A stretch of 64,000 bases of DNA, from NCBI GenBank assembly GCA_003609755.1, contig AP017991.1, positions 4,203,001 through 4,267,000 of the forward strand, written 5' to 3'. Below, piece after piece: positions 1 through 9,480 of this stretch. The translations under genes and the position numbers were made by a program. The notes under the pieces were generated by a model. That model was not told the origin of the DNA. It made no database searches and saw nothing but the letters and a program-made list of their open reading frames with translations. The DNA comes from Planktothrix agardhii NIES-204 (GTDB taxonomy: Bacteria; Cyanobacteriota; Cyanobacteriia; Cyanobacteriales; Microcoleaceae). Position 1 is the first letter of the stretch; each line of letters opens with the position of its first letter.

Positions 1-205
1 TAAAAGTTTAGCAGTATCCATCGCTTTAATGTTGTCGAAGGTGGGTTAATATTATTATATCAAAATAAGGGTTTAATTTACCTAGCATCAAACAGTTGTG
101 GAGTCAGAGTCAGGACAAGGAATAGACAATTTCGTTCACAACGGGTAAATTAAGGTATACTCATGTCTGAATTTCATTCCATGATCGCAAAATCCCTTAA
201 AGCCC

Positions 206-1600
206 ATGACCACCCTAAACACTATTTGGCAACAATTTACCCTGCAAAATCTATTACTCTACCAATGGCGTAATAGTAGTTTTCTCTACCAGGTCACGGG
301 ATTATTACACCAATGGCGACAGGGCAGTTGGTTATTGCAGTGGGGAGAACCCTTGGGGGCATTATTAATCACTATTGTATTTTGTTTAGCTCCTTTTGTG
401 GGAACAGCATTAATCGGGGTTTTATTAATCGCTTGTGCCGGATGGTGGCTATTATTAACCCTAACGGATGAACCCTCACAAACTGCCTTTACTCCCATAC
501 ATTTAATCGTTTTATTATATTGGGGAATTGCCACCATTGCCACGGCTTTATCTCCCGTTAAAATAGCTGCCTTTAGTGGCTGGACGAAATTAACTCTCTA
601 TTTAATTTTATTCGCTTTAATGTCAAGAATCTTGCGATCGCCTAAAATTCGCTCGATTTTTATTACCCTATTTTTACACACGGCTTTATTCGTAAGTGTC
701 TATGGTTTAAGACAGTGGTTTTATGGAGCAAAAGCTTTAGCGACTTGGGTTGATCCCACCTCCCCCCAATCTAAATTAACCCGGGTTTATAGTTATTTAG
801 ATAACCCGAATTTATTAGCCGCCTATTTATTACCCGCAGTCGGTTTAAGTTTAGCTGCATTCTTTGTTTGGAAAGGTATTTTACCGAAAGCTTTAGCATT
901 AACAATGATCGTTGTTAATTCATCCTGTTTAGTCTTAACCTTTAGTCGAGGAGGATGGATTGGATTAGTCTTATTAACGTTTACTTTTTGCGTCTTATTA
1001 TTATATTGGTTAAGTATTAGTTTTCCTCCCTTTTGGCGACAGTGGGCTTTACCAATCGGATTAACAGGATTAACCCTTTTTCTTGTCTTAGCAGTAGTAT
1101 TTGTTCCCGCTATCCGCGATCGGGTGGCGAGTATGTTTGTCGGACGAGGAGATAGTAGTAATAATTTTAGAATTAATGTTTGGATGACAGTCATTGAAAT
1201 GATTAAAGATCGTCCGATCTTAGGAATCGGCCCTGGAAACGTCGCTTTCAATAAGATTTATCCCCTTTATATGCAGCCTCGCTATACGGCTTTGAGTGCC
1301 TATTCCGTGATGTTAGAAGTGGCAGTTGAAACCGGAATTATCGGTTTAAGTTGTTTTATCTGGTTATTAATCGTAAGTTTTAATCAAGGATGGGTGCAAT
1401 TAAAACAACTCAGAGCTTTAGGAAATACCCAAGGATTTTGGTTGATCGCAGCCATTTCTGTCTTAATAGGACTGATAGGTCATGGTTTTGTTGATACGGT
1501 TTTATACCGTCCCCAAGTGAATACTTTATGGTGGTTAATGATTGCTTTAATTGCCAGCTATTATCAACCCAAGCCTCGGATTTTAGCCGATCAAGTTTAA
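206..1600 (+). CDS. ictB: IctB-like polytopic membrane protein (O-antigen ligase superfamily)
   Basis: This 464-residue protein has about ten to eleven hydrophobic segments spread over its whole length. A large hydrophilic loop follows residue 300, holding the RDRVASMFVGRGDSSNNFR and GIGPGNVAFNKIYP stretches typical of cyanobacterial IctB and of Wzy_C/O-antigen ligase proteins. The start ATG follows a long stretch with no other gene. IctB was first described as a putative inorganic-carbon transporter from a high-CO2-requiring mutant. That role is disputed because the family fold is that of polysaccharide ligases. It acts in the inner membrane. Family membership is seen in the sequence; the substrate is not known. 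Confidence 0.85.
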   Translation: MTTLNTIWQQFTLQNLLLYQWRNSSFLYQVTGLLHQWRQGSWLLQWGEPLGALLITIVFCLAPFVGTALIGVLLIACAGWWLLLTLTDEPSQTAFTPIHLIVLLYWGIATIATALSPVKIAAFSGWTKLTLYLILFALMSRILRSPKIRSIFITLFLHTALFVSVYGLRQWFYGAKALATWVDPTSPQSKLTRVYSYLDNPNLLAAYLLPAVGLSLAAFFVWKGILPKALALTMIVVNSSCLVLTFSRGGWIGLVLLTFTFCVLLLYWLSISFPPFWRQWALPIGLTGLTLFLVLAVVFVPAIRDRVASMFVGRGDSSNNFRINVWMTVIEMIKDRPILGIGPGNVAFNKIYPLYMQPRYTALSAYSVMLEVAVETGIIGLSCFIWLLIVSFNQGWVQLKQLRALGNTQGFWLIAAISVLIGLIGHGFVDTVLYRPQVNTLWWLMIALIASYYQPKPRILADQV

Positions 1601-2050
1601 AAGAATCATCAATCAATTGAGCCCATCGGGGCTGAGGCAGTCACGGGACATAGGGACAACCCCTGAGAAAAAAGGCTGTAAGATTTAAAGCCCTGGACAT
1701 CCGCAAATTTACGATGACAGAGAAACCGCGATCGCAAAAAATCCCAGTATTTTCCCTAGGGGATCTTCCATTTTTTTAAAAAACCTGTATTATGTGTAAG
1801 ATGAACAATGGGAAATTTTAAATTTGCCTTAACTGCTCAGGAAAGTCGTGTTTTCTTCAGGGTATAGAAATCAAAAGTCTGCAACGGAATCACTCAAACT
1901 GAGTTGAAACTGTGGCGGTGCAAACTTGAATAGTTAAAATCTCTATTCTGGTTTAATTTCTAACTTACCATTTAGGAGCATTCCTGGGATTATGGTACAT
2001 TTTTTCTCAATCTTGTCACTCACCTACTTTCAATTTTCTTGAGATCTCCT
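1601..2050. other. Intergenic region with no recognised gene
   Basis: About 450 bases lie between ictB and the small lipoprotein gene. The stretch is AT-rich and I found no convincing coding frame. A run of T and A near 1770-1785 and the sequence TATGGTACA near 1991 could be promoter elements for the lipoprotein gene, but neither is a clear match. Nothing else was identified. Confidence 0.5.
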
Positions 2051-2218
2051 ATGAAAAAGTTAGCCTTCTTGGTTACAGGTTTAGCCATAGCTTCTTCCTG
2101 TTTATTAACGAGTTGTGGTGGTGCTCCCACCCCAGAAACGACTACTCCTCCAGCAGCCACCACTCCTCCTCCTGCGGCTCCCGCCCCTGCTACCCCCGCT
2201 CCTGCTCCCAAAAAATAG
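2051..2218 (+). CDS. Small Pro/Ala-rich lipoprotein (55 aa)
   Basis: The frame begins with a classic short signal peptide (MKKLAFLVTGLAIASS), then a lipobox LLTSC with Cys22 as the expected lipidated residue. The mature part is only about 34 residues of Pro, Ala and Thr, ending in two lysines. It should be a cell-envelope lipoprotein with an unfolded tail. A 15-bp hairpin lies 29 bases past the stop, so it looks like a single-gene transcript. The open frame on the opposite strand here is only an artefact of the GC-rich proline codons. No function can be assigned; small lipoproteins of this type are common in cyanobacteria. Confidence 0.75.
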   Translation: MKKLAFLVTGLAIASSCLLTSCGGAPTPETTTPPAATTPPPAAPAPATPAPAPKK

Positions 2219-2246
2219 GGGAAATGATTTTAAGGGGTTAAAATTG

Positions 2247-2278
2247 ATTTCCTCTCCTAATGAATTAGGGGAGGAAAT
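2247..2278 (+). terminator. Hairpin terminator after the small lipoprotein gene
   Basis: Two 15-base arms (2247-2261 and 2264-2278) pair completely apart from one G-U wobble, with a 2-base centre, and TTG-TTTAG follows. It lies 29 bases downstream of the lipoprotein stop. The short T run makes it a moderate intrinsic terminator. Confidence 0.6.
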
Positions 2279-2285
2279 TGTTTAG

Positions 2286-2350
2286 TAATGGGTAATAGGT
2301 AATAGGTAATGGGTAATAGGTAATAGGTAATAGGTAATGGGTTATGGGTA
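2286..2350. repeat. Heptamer tandem repeat (GGTAATA)
   Basis: About nine copies of a 7-base unit, alternating GGTAATA and GGTAATG, run head to tail. This is the short-tandemly-repeated type of intergenic DNA common in filamentous cyanobacteria. It ends just before the stop codon of the CDF transporter gene on the other strand. Confidence 0.85.
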
Positions 2351-2357
2351 TATTCCT

Positions 2358-3272
2358 TTAGGATTCATAGGTAATTTGCTCCGATTTATATTGGGGGGGT
2401 TCAACGTGAATTAAAATTCTGACGGGGCTAAATTCTTTTCCTAATTCAGCTTCTACAGCTTCTGTAATACTGTGCGCCGTTTCTACATCCGTTGCTTCAA
2501 CAATTAAGTGCATTTCAATAAAAACCTGTCGTCCAATCATCCCACGGGAAGCAATATCATGGCAGTTGATCACCCCCGGAACAGACATGACAATCTCTTT
2601 AATGGTTTCCGGTGCAATCACCATTTGATCAACTAACCAAGGTAAATTTTCCTTTAATACACTCCAACCACTTTTAAATACTAATAATGCCACAGGAAAG
2701 GCTAAAATTACGTCTAAATATTGTAGTTTTGGTAAATTCCAGACCTGTCCTTGCCAAATCCCAATTAATCCCGCAATCACCATAATTGTCACCCAAACAT
2801 CACTCATTGTATGTTTAGCATCTGCTATTAAAATCGCACTGCCTAAACGCTTTCCCTCCGCCCGTTCATAATAAGTAACAAAAATATTAATTCCTAAAAC
2901 AATTAATAAAATCCATAATTCATTAGGAGAAATTGTCACGGGTTCACCGCCTTGAAATAAGCGTTTTATGGCACTACTAAAAATTTCAAAACAGGCAATT
3001 CCTAAAAATACACCAATCCCTAATGCCCCCAAAGCATCAAATTTTTGATGGCCATAGGGATGTTCCCGATCTGGATGGGGAGAGGCAAAATGATTCGTAA
3101 CTAATCCTAAAACATTATTAGCACTATCGGTAACACTATGCAGAGCATCAGCAAGTAAGCTCAAAGAACCTGTCATGTTGCCTACAATAATTTTAATCAT
3201 CATTACTAACAGATTTAAACCCAGTGTTAGCAACAAAACAAATTGAATTTTTGCCCGATTATCCTGAACCAT
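2358..3272 (-). CDS. Cation diffusion facilitator (CDF) family metal transporter
   Basis: The 304-residue protein has about six membrane helices followed by a cytoplasmic domain from about residue 210, as in the CDF family. The two HxxxD metal-site motifs are visible: HSVTDS in helix II (near residue 43) and HTMSDV in helix V (near residue 153). The loop HPDREHPYGHQKFDALG is highly characteristic. CDF proteins export Zn, Fe, Co or Mn by proton antiport in the inner membrane. The exact metal cannot be read from the sequence. It is a stand-alone gene, transcribed towards the heptamer repeat. Confidence 0.92.
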   Translation of the reverse strand: MVQDNRAKIQFVLLLTLGLNLLVMMIKIIVGNMTGSLSLLADALHSVTDSANNVLGLVTNHFASPHPDREHPYGHQKFDALGALGIGVFLGIACFEIFSSAIKRLFQGGEPVTISPNELWILLIVLGINIFVTYYERAEGKRLGSAILIADAKHTMSDVWVTIMVIAGLIGIWQGQVWNLPKLQYLDVILAFPVALLVFKSGWSVLKENLPWLVDQMVIAPETIKEIVMSVPGVINCHDIASRGMIGRQVFIEMHLIVEATDVETAHSITEAVEAELGKEFSPVRILIHVEPPQYKSEQITYES

Positions 3273-3449
3273 AAAATTTTTCCTTTGAAGTTTTGACGAT
3301 GATCAAAAACTTTTTTTAATATATCACTCTGTTTGTATTAATTTGACTATTGAGATTGATTTTCACTAAAAATATAAAAGTTAATTTAGGTTAATTTCAC
3401 GGTAAAATTAGATTAAAGGATTTCAATTATCGTTTTAAATCGTTATTCT

Positions 3450-3806
3450 ATGTCTATTCCTCCACTCACGATTAATTTAACCCAAGGTTCGGTTTCCATA
3501 CGTTTCACCCCCGAAGCGGCTCGGAATTTAAAAGGGTTACTAGATGAATTAATGCAAAAACTCAAAACGGTGGCGGCAAAAACTGCTTCAGTTGGCGGTA
3601 AACCTACCCCTCAAAAGCCGATGGAATATCAATATACCGGAGATGTGTTTTTAGAGATTTTCTGCAATCCTAATATTTGGCCCAGTCCCTTTGCTGCTAA
3701 AGTCTTAATTACTGTCCGAGATGAACGGATTAAACTGACCACGGAAGCCGAACTCACCCGGATTATTGATGACGTGAATCAATACCTCGACCAAGTTAGG
3801 GATTGA
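3450..3806 (+). CDS. Conserved cyanobacterial hypothetical protein (118 aa)
   Basis: The protein is soluble, with no signal or membrane segment. An N-terminal beta stretch (LTINLTQGSVSIRFTPEAARNLK) leads to a helix and then an alpha/beta C-terminal half with VLITVRDERIKLTTEAELTRII. The start is the first ATG after an AT-rich leader. It stands alone and ends 6 bases from the converging tnpB remnant, which suggests the insertion sequence landed right behind it. I do not recognise a named family. Confidence 0.65.
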   Translation: MSIPPLTINLTQGSVSIRFTPEAARNLKGLLDELMQKLKTVAAKTASVGGKPTPQKPMEYQYTGDVFLEIFCNPNIWPSPFAAKVLITVRDERIKLTTEAELTRIIDDVNQYLDQVRD

Positions 3807-3811
3807 CACTC

Positions 3812-4357
3812 TCAGGTCTCAAGACACTGAGATTCTAACTTCAACCTGGACACTTGCTCGACCAGACTTTCATTAAGAGGAGTAGAGGTTTCCAGTCCAT
3901 TAGCGTTACTTTGGGGATGCCCTCCCCTAGCTTGTTTACCAAGATTTAGAATATTAATTGCAGCATTTGTATCTCTATGCAACTCACATCCACAACTACA
4001 AACATGGGTGCGGGTTGATAGAGATTTTTTCACTATTACCCCACAATTAGAACATTTTTGTGAAGTGTAATGGGGTGCAACCGGAATTGCTGATTTATCA
4101 AATTTAGCCGCAAAATATTCTATCCATTTTCTCAACAAATACCAGCTAACATCACTAGACGAATTAAACGCACTCGTTTGATGTCTTTAATATTGTAAGT
4201 ATGGATATCCCATTTACCTAATAATTTAAGTTTACCAATCCCGTTTTTATCGGTTAAGGTAATTTGTCTTTTGGTTGGGTGTAGTTTCCATCCCGATGTT
4301 TTATATTCAACGAATCGCACATCTTTTTGGAATTTGGGATATCCTTGTTTTCAAGCT
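3812..4357 (-). pseudogene. tnpB: Decayed IS200/IS605-family tnpB with internal deletion
   Basis: The C-terminal frame (3812-4138) shows the TnpB zinc finger, YTSQKCSNCG followed by CSCGCELHRDTNAAINI, and a typical C-terminal tail. The second frame (4132-4320), extended upstream to about 4357, shows the N-terminal part with GYPKF and VEYKTSGWKL. A full tnpB is about 400 residues; here the middle, which carries the first two RuvC acidic residues, is gone, and the two pieces join out of frame near 4132-4138. The 5' end is also missing and there is no tnpA. It cannot make an active nuclease. The 3' end (3806-3835) carries the sequence expected of the right end of the element. Confidence 0.85.
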
Positions 4358-4471
4358 CCCAGACTTATGTTATAAGCTGTTAGAATATATGGGAAAAATT
4401 GGTCTACTTCAGACCATCCCCCAAAAATCCCTATAGCCAGATTGTTCTACTTGAAGAATTGTTTAACTATT

Positions 4472-4870
4472 ATGGATACTGAACAATTAACCGATTTATT
4501 CCATCAGGGATTTCGCGTTACCCTCGGCGCGACATCTTCCCTAATCGAGATCCTACAAAATCCTGACAAGCGCAGTGAGAATCTTGGAAAAATTCAGTCC
4601 CAGTTTAGCGAATTAGCCCAAGAATGGGCTGAAAAAGGAAAAACGACTGAACAGGAAGCTCGTAATTTTGTGGATACAATTCTTTCCCAGGGTTCCCAGA
4701 ACCTGAATACATACACAACAACCGTAACAACAGAAGCTGAAGTTGTTACCTCCACGATTCTCCTTGTGTCAGACCCAGAAACCGTTAAAGAAATTCAAGA
4801 ACTCACAACCCAAATTTCTGAGTTACGAGAGGAATTAAAATGCTTACGAGAATCAAACTCCTCTGACTAA
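4472..4870 (+). CDS. Phasin-like small helical protein (132 aa)
   Basis: I place the start at the ATG encoding MDTEQLTDLFHQGFRVTLG; the frame is open for ten codons upstream but only from a TTG. Residues 5-90 form a long amphipathic helical region resembling the short phasin-like or polyhydroxyalkanoate-granule proteins of cyanobacteria (FRVTLGATSSLIEILQNPDK, then FSELAQEWAEKGK and EARNFVDTIL). A coiled coil (IQELTTQISELREELKCL) ends the protein. The resemblance is from memory of the family and the function is inference. It stands alone between the tnpB remnant and a gene-free stretch. Confidence 0.6.
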   Translation: MDTEQLTDLFHQGFRVTLGATSSLIEILQNPDKRSENLGKIQSQFSELAQEWAEKGKTTEQEARNFVDTILSQGSQNLNTYTTTVTTEAEVVTSTILLVSDPETVKEIQELTTQISELREELKCLRESNSSD

Positions 4871-5343
4871 TATAACGACAAACCCCGCCTCCAGAACTCA
4901 ACTGATAGAAATCAGAAACAACATGAATCGGGTTCAAAATTGTGGGGCGGACTTATCGCTATTGGTATATTCAATGATATCTAATTGCAGAACCCATCCT
5001 AAAATTGTTCAACTTCATGTTGCAACCGATATCTCATCGCACGCACTTAAATTGTAACTTTATTCTTGACCTCTGCATCAGGGAATCACTTTCCTTTATT
5101 TAACCCAGAAGGATAAACCCTCTGAAATAAGACCAATTGCTAGAAGCAGTCCTAAGTTCCTCTATTTCAAGAATTTCAGATATTTTGAACTTAAAACAGC
5201 CAAGAAAGGGCTTTAAAGGATCGCGATTCTAGTCCCTCAATTCACCTAAATCGGCAGGCAAATCAGTTCTCAACCGCAGAAGTCAGCACTAAGCAAACTT
5301 AAATAATGTCTGAAAGATTTTTTTTTCAAATTTAATTGGGATT
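4871..5343. other. Intergenic region with no recognised gene
   Basis: About 470 bases of mixed composition lie here. I see no coding frame with a plausible start and no strong hairpin. A T-rich run (5319-5328) lies just past the stop of the DUF4327 gene and may help end its transcript on the opposite strand. Confidence 0.4.
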
Positions 5344-5568
5344 TTAGTCGTTATCCCAGGTTTCATGACCAATCAGGTCGCCAATTCGGTCTCGGAGTAA
5401 GAAGTCGCATTCTTCCAACTCACACTCTACACAAGCCCATTCCCGCGCGGAAATATATTGGCAGAGTGTATAGATGGGTTGCTGACGGCTAACAACCCCC
5501 TTATTGACAAGTTGGCGGGCTTCGTCTTTGATCACATCTAATGAAAATTGGACAGTTGTGTAAGTCAT
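5344..5568 (-). CDS. DUF4327 family protein (74 aa)
   Basis: The sequence closely follows the cyanobacterial DUF4327 family: SLDVIKDEARQLVNKGVV, then SRQQPIYTLCQYI, AREWACVECELEE, and the terminal LLRDRIGDLIGHETWDND. The length matches the family. Two cysteines sit in a CVEC pair. The role of the family is unknown. The gene stands alone, with a long leader that contains a T-rich run. Confidence 0.88.
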   Translation of the reverse strand: MTYTTVQFSLDVIKDEARQLVNKGVVSRQQPIYTLCQYISAREWACVECELEECDFLLRDRIGDLIGHETWDND

Positions 5569-5723
5569 AATTCGCCCTCTTTGGCGTTGCCGGAGAAGTT
5601 TTTGGCATCACACCTAGTGTAATCTAAAAATTGATTTTAGGAAATATTTTTTTTTCAGTATAGGCTAATACAAATACTCAGGGTTTTCCCATAACAATAT
5701 CCAAAGTCACTGGACAGAAGCCC

Positions 5724-5865
5724 ATATAGCAGGGAACAGCCCCCCCTAGCCCCCCGTGCACGGGGGGCTAGGGGGGGAGAGAACACCGGCGGAAAAGACT
5801 TCACCGTCTAGCTTTGCTGCATCACTCTTTGTCCTAATAAGTCTGGCGACTTCCATGACAGAGGT
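5724..5865. repeat. Dispersed palindromic intergenic repeat, copy A
   Basis: This stretch contains a perfect 36-base palindrome (5741-5776) centred on GTGCAC, with C6-TAG-C6 arms. After it comes a conserved tail containing AGAACACCGG, TTTGCTGCATCA and TGTCCTAA. The same order of blocks recurs at 12268-12420, and the head recurs at 61145-61180. It lies between the DUF4327 and glycosidase genes and could act as a bidirectional hairpin, but its spread suggests a mobile repeat family. Confidence 0.8.
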
Positions 5866-5913
5866 TAAGCATTGAGTCTTCATTCAAGATACTGGGTTAT
5901 TCTTAAATTCTGA

Positions 5914-7500
5914 TTAAATTCCCCAAAGGACTTTTAAGGCAATCTCCTGGGCTGCGGGAGTCTGACTGTATGAGAAAACATAAGGAGTTTTGGGGGAAAT
6001 TTGGGGCAAAAACTGTTCCAGGGTGTAGGGACTCCCGTAAATCACCAAAGCTTGTAAATGATCCTGTTTTAAGAGAATATTTAGCCAATTCTGAGCAATT
6101 TGTGTTAATCCCGAACTATCACGGAAGGCATTAGCTCGAATAAAAATTTGCAGTAAGGTAGGTTCAGAAGACTGCTCAAGATCAGAAAATTCTTGATCAT
6201 GACAATCAATCAGTTGTAAGCGATAACCCAACTGAGTTGGACGGGCGATCGCCGGGGTATGATTTCCTAAAATAGAACAATTGAGTAAATCATCCACAAT
6301 CACTAAATTGCGACAGGGTTGGGGTGAGTTCGGAACCACTAACGGCAAAGTTCCCCCCTGTTTGAGAGAATCCTGCAAAATGGTTTGAACTAGAACTTGA
6401 GAAGATGGTTGAGATAGAGAATAAAATAATTTCTGGGGATCTCGACTGGGGGGAGAATAGGGCGTATTCGGTTGCCAGTCGGGGAATACCTTCGCCTTAG
6501 CTTGCCTAATGCGCTGTACAGAGGCTTCAATTCGTTCACGGGAAATTCTACCCTCCTTCACCGCCGTACAGACTGCATCAATAGTAACTTGGGGATCAAG
6601 AGGCATTAATAAAACATCAGCCCCAGCTTCAACGGCTAAAATTGCGGCTTCTTCAGGAGTATAAAGTTTAGCGATCGCCCCCATCACCAAAGCATCCGTC
6701 ACCACTAACCCTTGAAAGCCCAACCGTTGTCTTAACTGTTCTTGAACAATCACCGGGGATAAAGTAGCGGGATTTTTACTATCCCAAGCGGGGATCAACA
6801 AATGAGCCATCATCACCGAGTCCACACCCGCAGCAATACTGGCCACAAACGGAGGTAATTCCACTTCAGCTAAACGCTGATCACTATGGGGAATTACAGG
6901 TAATTCCAAATGGGAATCAATCGCCGTATCCCCATGACCGGGGAAATGTTTAGCCGTCGTTAACACCGGATATCCTTGACATCCCCGAATAAAAGCCGTC
7001 GCTAAGTGACTGACCCGTTCTGGAGTTTCCCCAAAAGAACGAACATTAATCACCGGATTTTTAGGATTATTATTCACATCAACCACCGGAGCCAAAACCC
7101 AATTTAGGCCCACGGTTAAGGCTTCTTGGGCCGTAATTCCCCCCATTTTTTCCGCATACAATTGCGCTTGTTCTAGGGAGTGATCAGCCAATGCTCCAAT
7201 CGCCATCAAGGGTGGAAACCAAGTCGCCCCGGCAAAGCGCTGACCGACACCTTCCTCCACGTCCGCCGCTACTAACAGGGGAAATTTGGCCCAGGACTGC
7301 AACAACTGAGTTCTAATCGCCAACTCCGCCGCACTGCCATCCACCAAAATCACCCCACCCACACCCAAGTCATGTAACCAATGCTCTAATTTCTGTGCAG
7401 GAGGTTCCCAAAGGGAGTAACGAATTTGATGATCAAACAAAAAACCAGAGGCGCGAACCACAACCATCTGGGCAACTTGTTCAGCCAGAGAAAAAGTCAT
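5914..7500 (-). CDS. Glycoside hydrolase family 3 protein, NagZ-like
   Basis: The 528-residue protein has a GH3 TIM-barrel domain (about residues 1-335). The NagZ signature KHFPGHGDTAIDSH (Asp/His acid-base loop) is near residue 188, RSFG near 153, and the nucleophile Asp lies in VVTDALVMGAI near 270. NagZ enzymes remove beta-N-acetylglucosamine from peptidoglycan fragments. The extra C-terminal region of about 190 residues resembles the second domain of longer GH3 enzymes; single-domain NagZ is about 340 residues. It lies downstream of rbfA on the same strand with a 67-base gap, so co-transcription is likely. There is no clear signal peptide, which fits a cytoplasmic recycling role. Confidence 0.85.
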   Translation of the reverse strand: MTFSLAEQVAQMVVVRASGFLFDHQIRYSLWEPPAQKLEHWLHDLGVGGVILVDGSAAELAIRTQLLQSWAKFPLLVAADVEEGVGQRFAGATWFPPLMAIGALADHSLEQAQLYAEKMGGITAQEALTVGLNWVLAPVVDVNNNPKNPVINVRSFGETPERVSHLATAFIRGCQGYPVLTTAKHFPGHGDTAIDSHLELPVIPHSDQRLAEVELPPFVASIAAGVDSVMMAHLLIPAWDSKNPATLSPVIVQEQLRQRLGFQGLVVTDALVMGAIAKLYTPEEAAILAVEAGADVLLMPLDPQVTIDAVCTAVKEGRISRERIEASVQRIRQAKAKVFPDWQPNTPYSPPSRDPQKLFYSLSQPSSQVLVQTILQDSLKQGGTLPLVVPNSPQPCRNLVIVDDLLNCSILGNHTPAIARPTQLGYRLQLIDCHDQEFSDLEQSSEPTLLQIFIRANAFRDSSGLTQIAQNWLNILLKQDHLQALVIYGSPYTLEQFLPQISPKTPYVFSYSQTPAAQEIALKVLWGI

Positions 7501-7567
7501 ATTACGAATTACAAATTACGAATTACGAATGGGTAATAATAAAAAGGGTTTAGCTCCGATGCTCCTC

Positions 7568-7966
7568 CTACTCCTCCTCGCCATAATCGCTAAATTCCTC
7601 CTCATCCGGTTTGCGGTTCTGGGAGAGTTCGTTTAATAGATTTAACATTTTGTCACCCCTTTCCAGAGAACGATCTTCAAGGAAAACTACTTCTGGAGTC
7701 CGACGCAGACGAACTCGTTGACCTAAAGAAGAACGAACATAACCCGTTGCTGATTTTAAGCCTTCCATCGTTTCTCGTCTGGCTTCTTCGGTTCCATAAA
7801 TACTGACAAAAATTTTGGCGTGTTGGAGGTCGCCAGAAACATCGACATCGGTAATACTCACCATTCCGATTCCAACCCGGTCATCTTTGATCCCATCCAG
7901 TAATATCTGGCTGACCTCCCGTTTAATTTGTGCAGCCACCCGGGAAACTCGGCGATCTGTAGCCAT
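7568..7966 (-). CDS. rbfA: Ribosome-binding factor A
   Basis: RbfA is a small KH-fold protein that binds the 30S subunit and helps mature the 5' end of 16S rRNA. The sequence shows the family's [18 protein letters not shown] start, the [21 protein letters not shown] core, and [22 protein letters not shown]. The length (132 residues) is usual, with an acidic tail ([12 protein letters not shown]). It is the first gene of a leftward pair with the GH3 glycosidase. The spacer between them carries AATTACGAATTAC short repeats. Confidence 0.95.
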   Translation of the reverse strand: MATDRRVSRVAAQIKREVSQILLDGIKDDRVGIGMVSITDVDVSGDLQHAKIFVSIYGTEEARRETMEGLKSATGYVRSSLGQRVRLRRTPEVVFLEDRSLERGDKMLNLLNELSQNRKPDEEEFSDYGEEE

Positions 7967-8109
7967 AATTACTACCCCTTCAAACGGTCTTATTCTTCTA
8001 TAGTCTCAAGTTTAGCGCGGTTACTTATCTTTTTAGCGACAAAATCCCGATGAATTAAGGGGCAAAGCCCCGTGATATCTTACAAAAAAATTAATTTTTA
8101 GGTTGATCA

Positions 8110-8331
8110 ATGGAAAAAGAGTTTGAAATCCGGCAAAAAGTCAGGGTGATAGCGATTCCTCCCTATCTAAAAACAGCAGAACCTATGCCGATTTTACGTC
8201 CATCCAGCGTGATTAAACTCGGTGAAATTGGGACTGTAATTGATAGGCGACCCGGTGGCTATTGGGGAGTTTTATTTCAGGGGGGAGCCTTTTTAATTGA
8301 TAGCCCGTATATCGAAGGGGTAAAATCCTGA
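8110..8331 (+). CDS. sipA: NblS-interacting regulator SipA (DUF3148)
   Basis: The 73-residue protein matches the DUF3148/SipA family along its whole length: KVRVIAIPPYLKTAEPMP, ILRPSSVIKLGEIGTVIDRR, and PGGYWGVLFQGGAFLIDS. It should form a small SH3-like beta barrel. In Synechococcus SipA binds the histidine kinase NblS and stimulates its autophosphorylation, affecting high-light and nutrient-stress signalling. The kinase gene is not in this window. It stands alone and runs opposite to the DUF1400 gene that follows. Confidence 0.85.
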   Translation: MEKEFEIRQKVRVIAIPPYLKTAEPMPILRPSSVIKLGEIGTVIDRRPGGYWGVLFQGGAFLIDSPYIEGVKS

Positions 8332-8425
8332 ATAGATTGTAATTTTAGCCAAAAACTAAAGTGATGCCACCTATTGAATAGATGGCATCGCCAGAATCAA
8401 AGGATGATTCTAGTGACTCATGCGC

Positions 8426-9256
8426 TTACCACAAACCTCTAACTGGTGGGGGTGGTGGTGGTGGCTGTAGTCGTGGGGGTGGCGGTGGGAGTTGGGGTCG
8501 TGGCGCTGGGGGTGCCACTGGGGGTGCGGCTGGGAAATCTACTTGTTGTAGAGAACACCCGCCTTTCCCAAATTGAGAAGCCTTCTTAAACAGAGAATCG
8601 AGATTCCCCGCTAGGCCTTTGACTTTATCAACGGTCTCGGGAATATTAGCGACATCAACATACATTCCAGGGACAGGATAGTAGCTGACAATATCCAAGA
8701 AGGAGAGCTTACCATCGGCACTTAGGGCATTGATTAGAGCCGCACGGATGGCTTTACCATTAACCGCTTCAGTGCTGTTTGGGATTCCTGGTTTTCCACG
8801 ATGGGTTCTAATCGTTGTCCCAATGGTATTGGTTAACTCTTGACCTTCTGGGGCATAGATAATGCAAGCAAAGGGAACTAAATCAAAGCCGACTTCTAAG
8901 GTCATCAGACCGCGAAGGGTATCCGGCTCCATTTTGGATGCCTTAACGATTTGGCTAATCGTTTTGGTCATTTCCCCGGTTTCAGCAAAATTCTTTAAGT
9001 CACTGACTAAAATCGGGACTTGGAAGGGGCCATAAGTCAGAATTACGCGATTTTCCCCACAGAATACAGTACGATCCGGGTTAGGAAAGTCGGCAATCGC
9101 TGAAGGAACTCTGGCATAATCCGATGATGGCGGACAGGCACCAGGGGGCTGAGCTTGGGCTTGGGGAATAGGTACAGCAGCGTTGCTAATGAATGCTCCG
9201 GCTAGTACCCCCAAAATCCATTTTGGTTGTAGTCTTTGAGGTTTTGGTATTTTCAT
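8426..9256 (-). CDS. Exported DUF1400-domain protein with polyproline tail
   Basis: An N-terminal signal peptide (WILGVLAGAFISNAAVPIPQAQA) is followed, from about residue 68, by a DUF1400 domain, recognisable from VILTYGPFQVPILVSDLKNF, LVPFACIIYAPEGQELTNTIG, and KAIRAALINALSADGKLSFLDIVSYYP. In cyanobacteria DUF1400 often precedes an alpha/beta hydrolase, but no hydrolase follows here. The last 35 residues are almost all proline. It is therefore a secreted or periplasmic DUF1400-only protein of unknown role. The proline codons create spurious glycine-rich frames on the other strand. Confidence 0.8.
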   Translation of the reverse strand: MKIPKPQRLQPKWILGVLAGAFISNAAVPIPQAQAQPPGACPPSSDYARVPSAIADFPNPDRTVFCGENRVILTYGPFQVPILVSDLKNFAETGEMTKTISQIVKASKMEPDTLRGLMTLEVGFDLVPFACIIYAPEGQELTNTIGTTIRTHRGKPGIPNSTEAVNGKAIRAALINALSADGKLSFLDIVSYYPVPGMYVDVANIPETVDKVKGLAGNLDSLFKKASQFGKGGCSLQQVDFPAAPPVAPPAPRPQLPPPPPRLQPPPPPPPVRGLW

Positions 9257-9480
9257 CGCTTAAAAGAGATAGTCAAATATCCCACTAGACGCTAAAAACA
9301 ACGACGGGAAAAACCCAGTATTGCAATTGCGCTTACTTTCGTGTTTTGACTTAATAGCTTAAAGGGTGTTGCTCAGTTTCACAAGGGCAAAGTCGAACTT
9401 TTTATCAAAAATTGGGAATCGGACATCGAAAATCCTCTGTGGGTGGGGGGTGTAGGCAACAAGAAAGTTAATTCACCAGA

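Noticed and set aside
2020-2211. Open frame on the minus strand rich in Gly, Ala and Val
   Set aside because: It is the complement of the proline codons of the small lipoprotein gene on the plus strand, which has a proper signal peptide and lipobox.
3806-4360. Active TnpB-omegaRNA system
   Set aside because: The tnpB lacks its centre with the RuvC residues and its 5' end, and is out of frame; no tnpA is present.
8382-8576. Gly-rich plus-strand frame
   Set aside because: It is the complement of the polyproline tail of the DUF1400 protein and has no other support.
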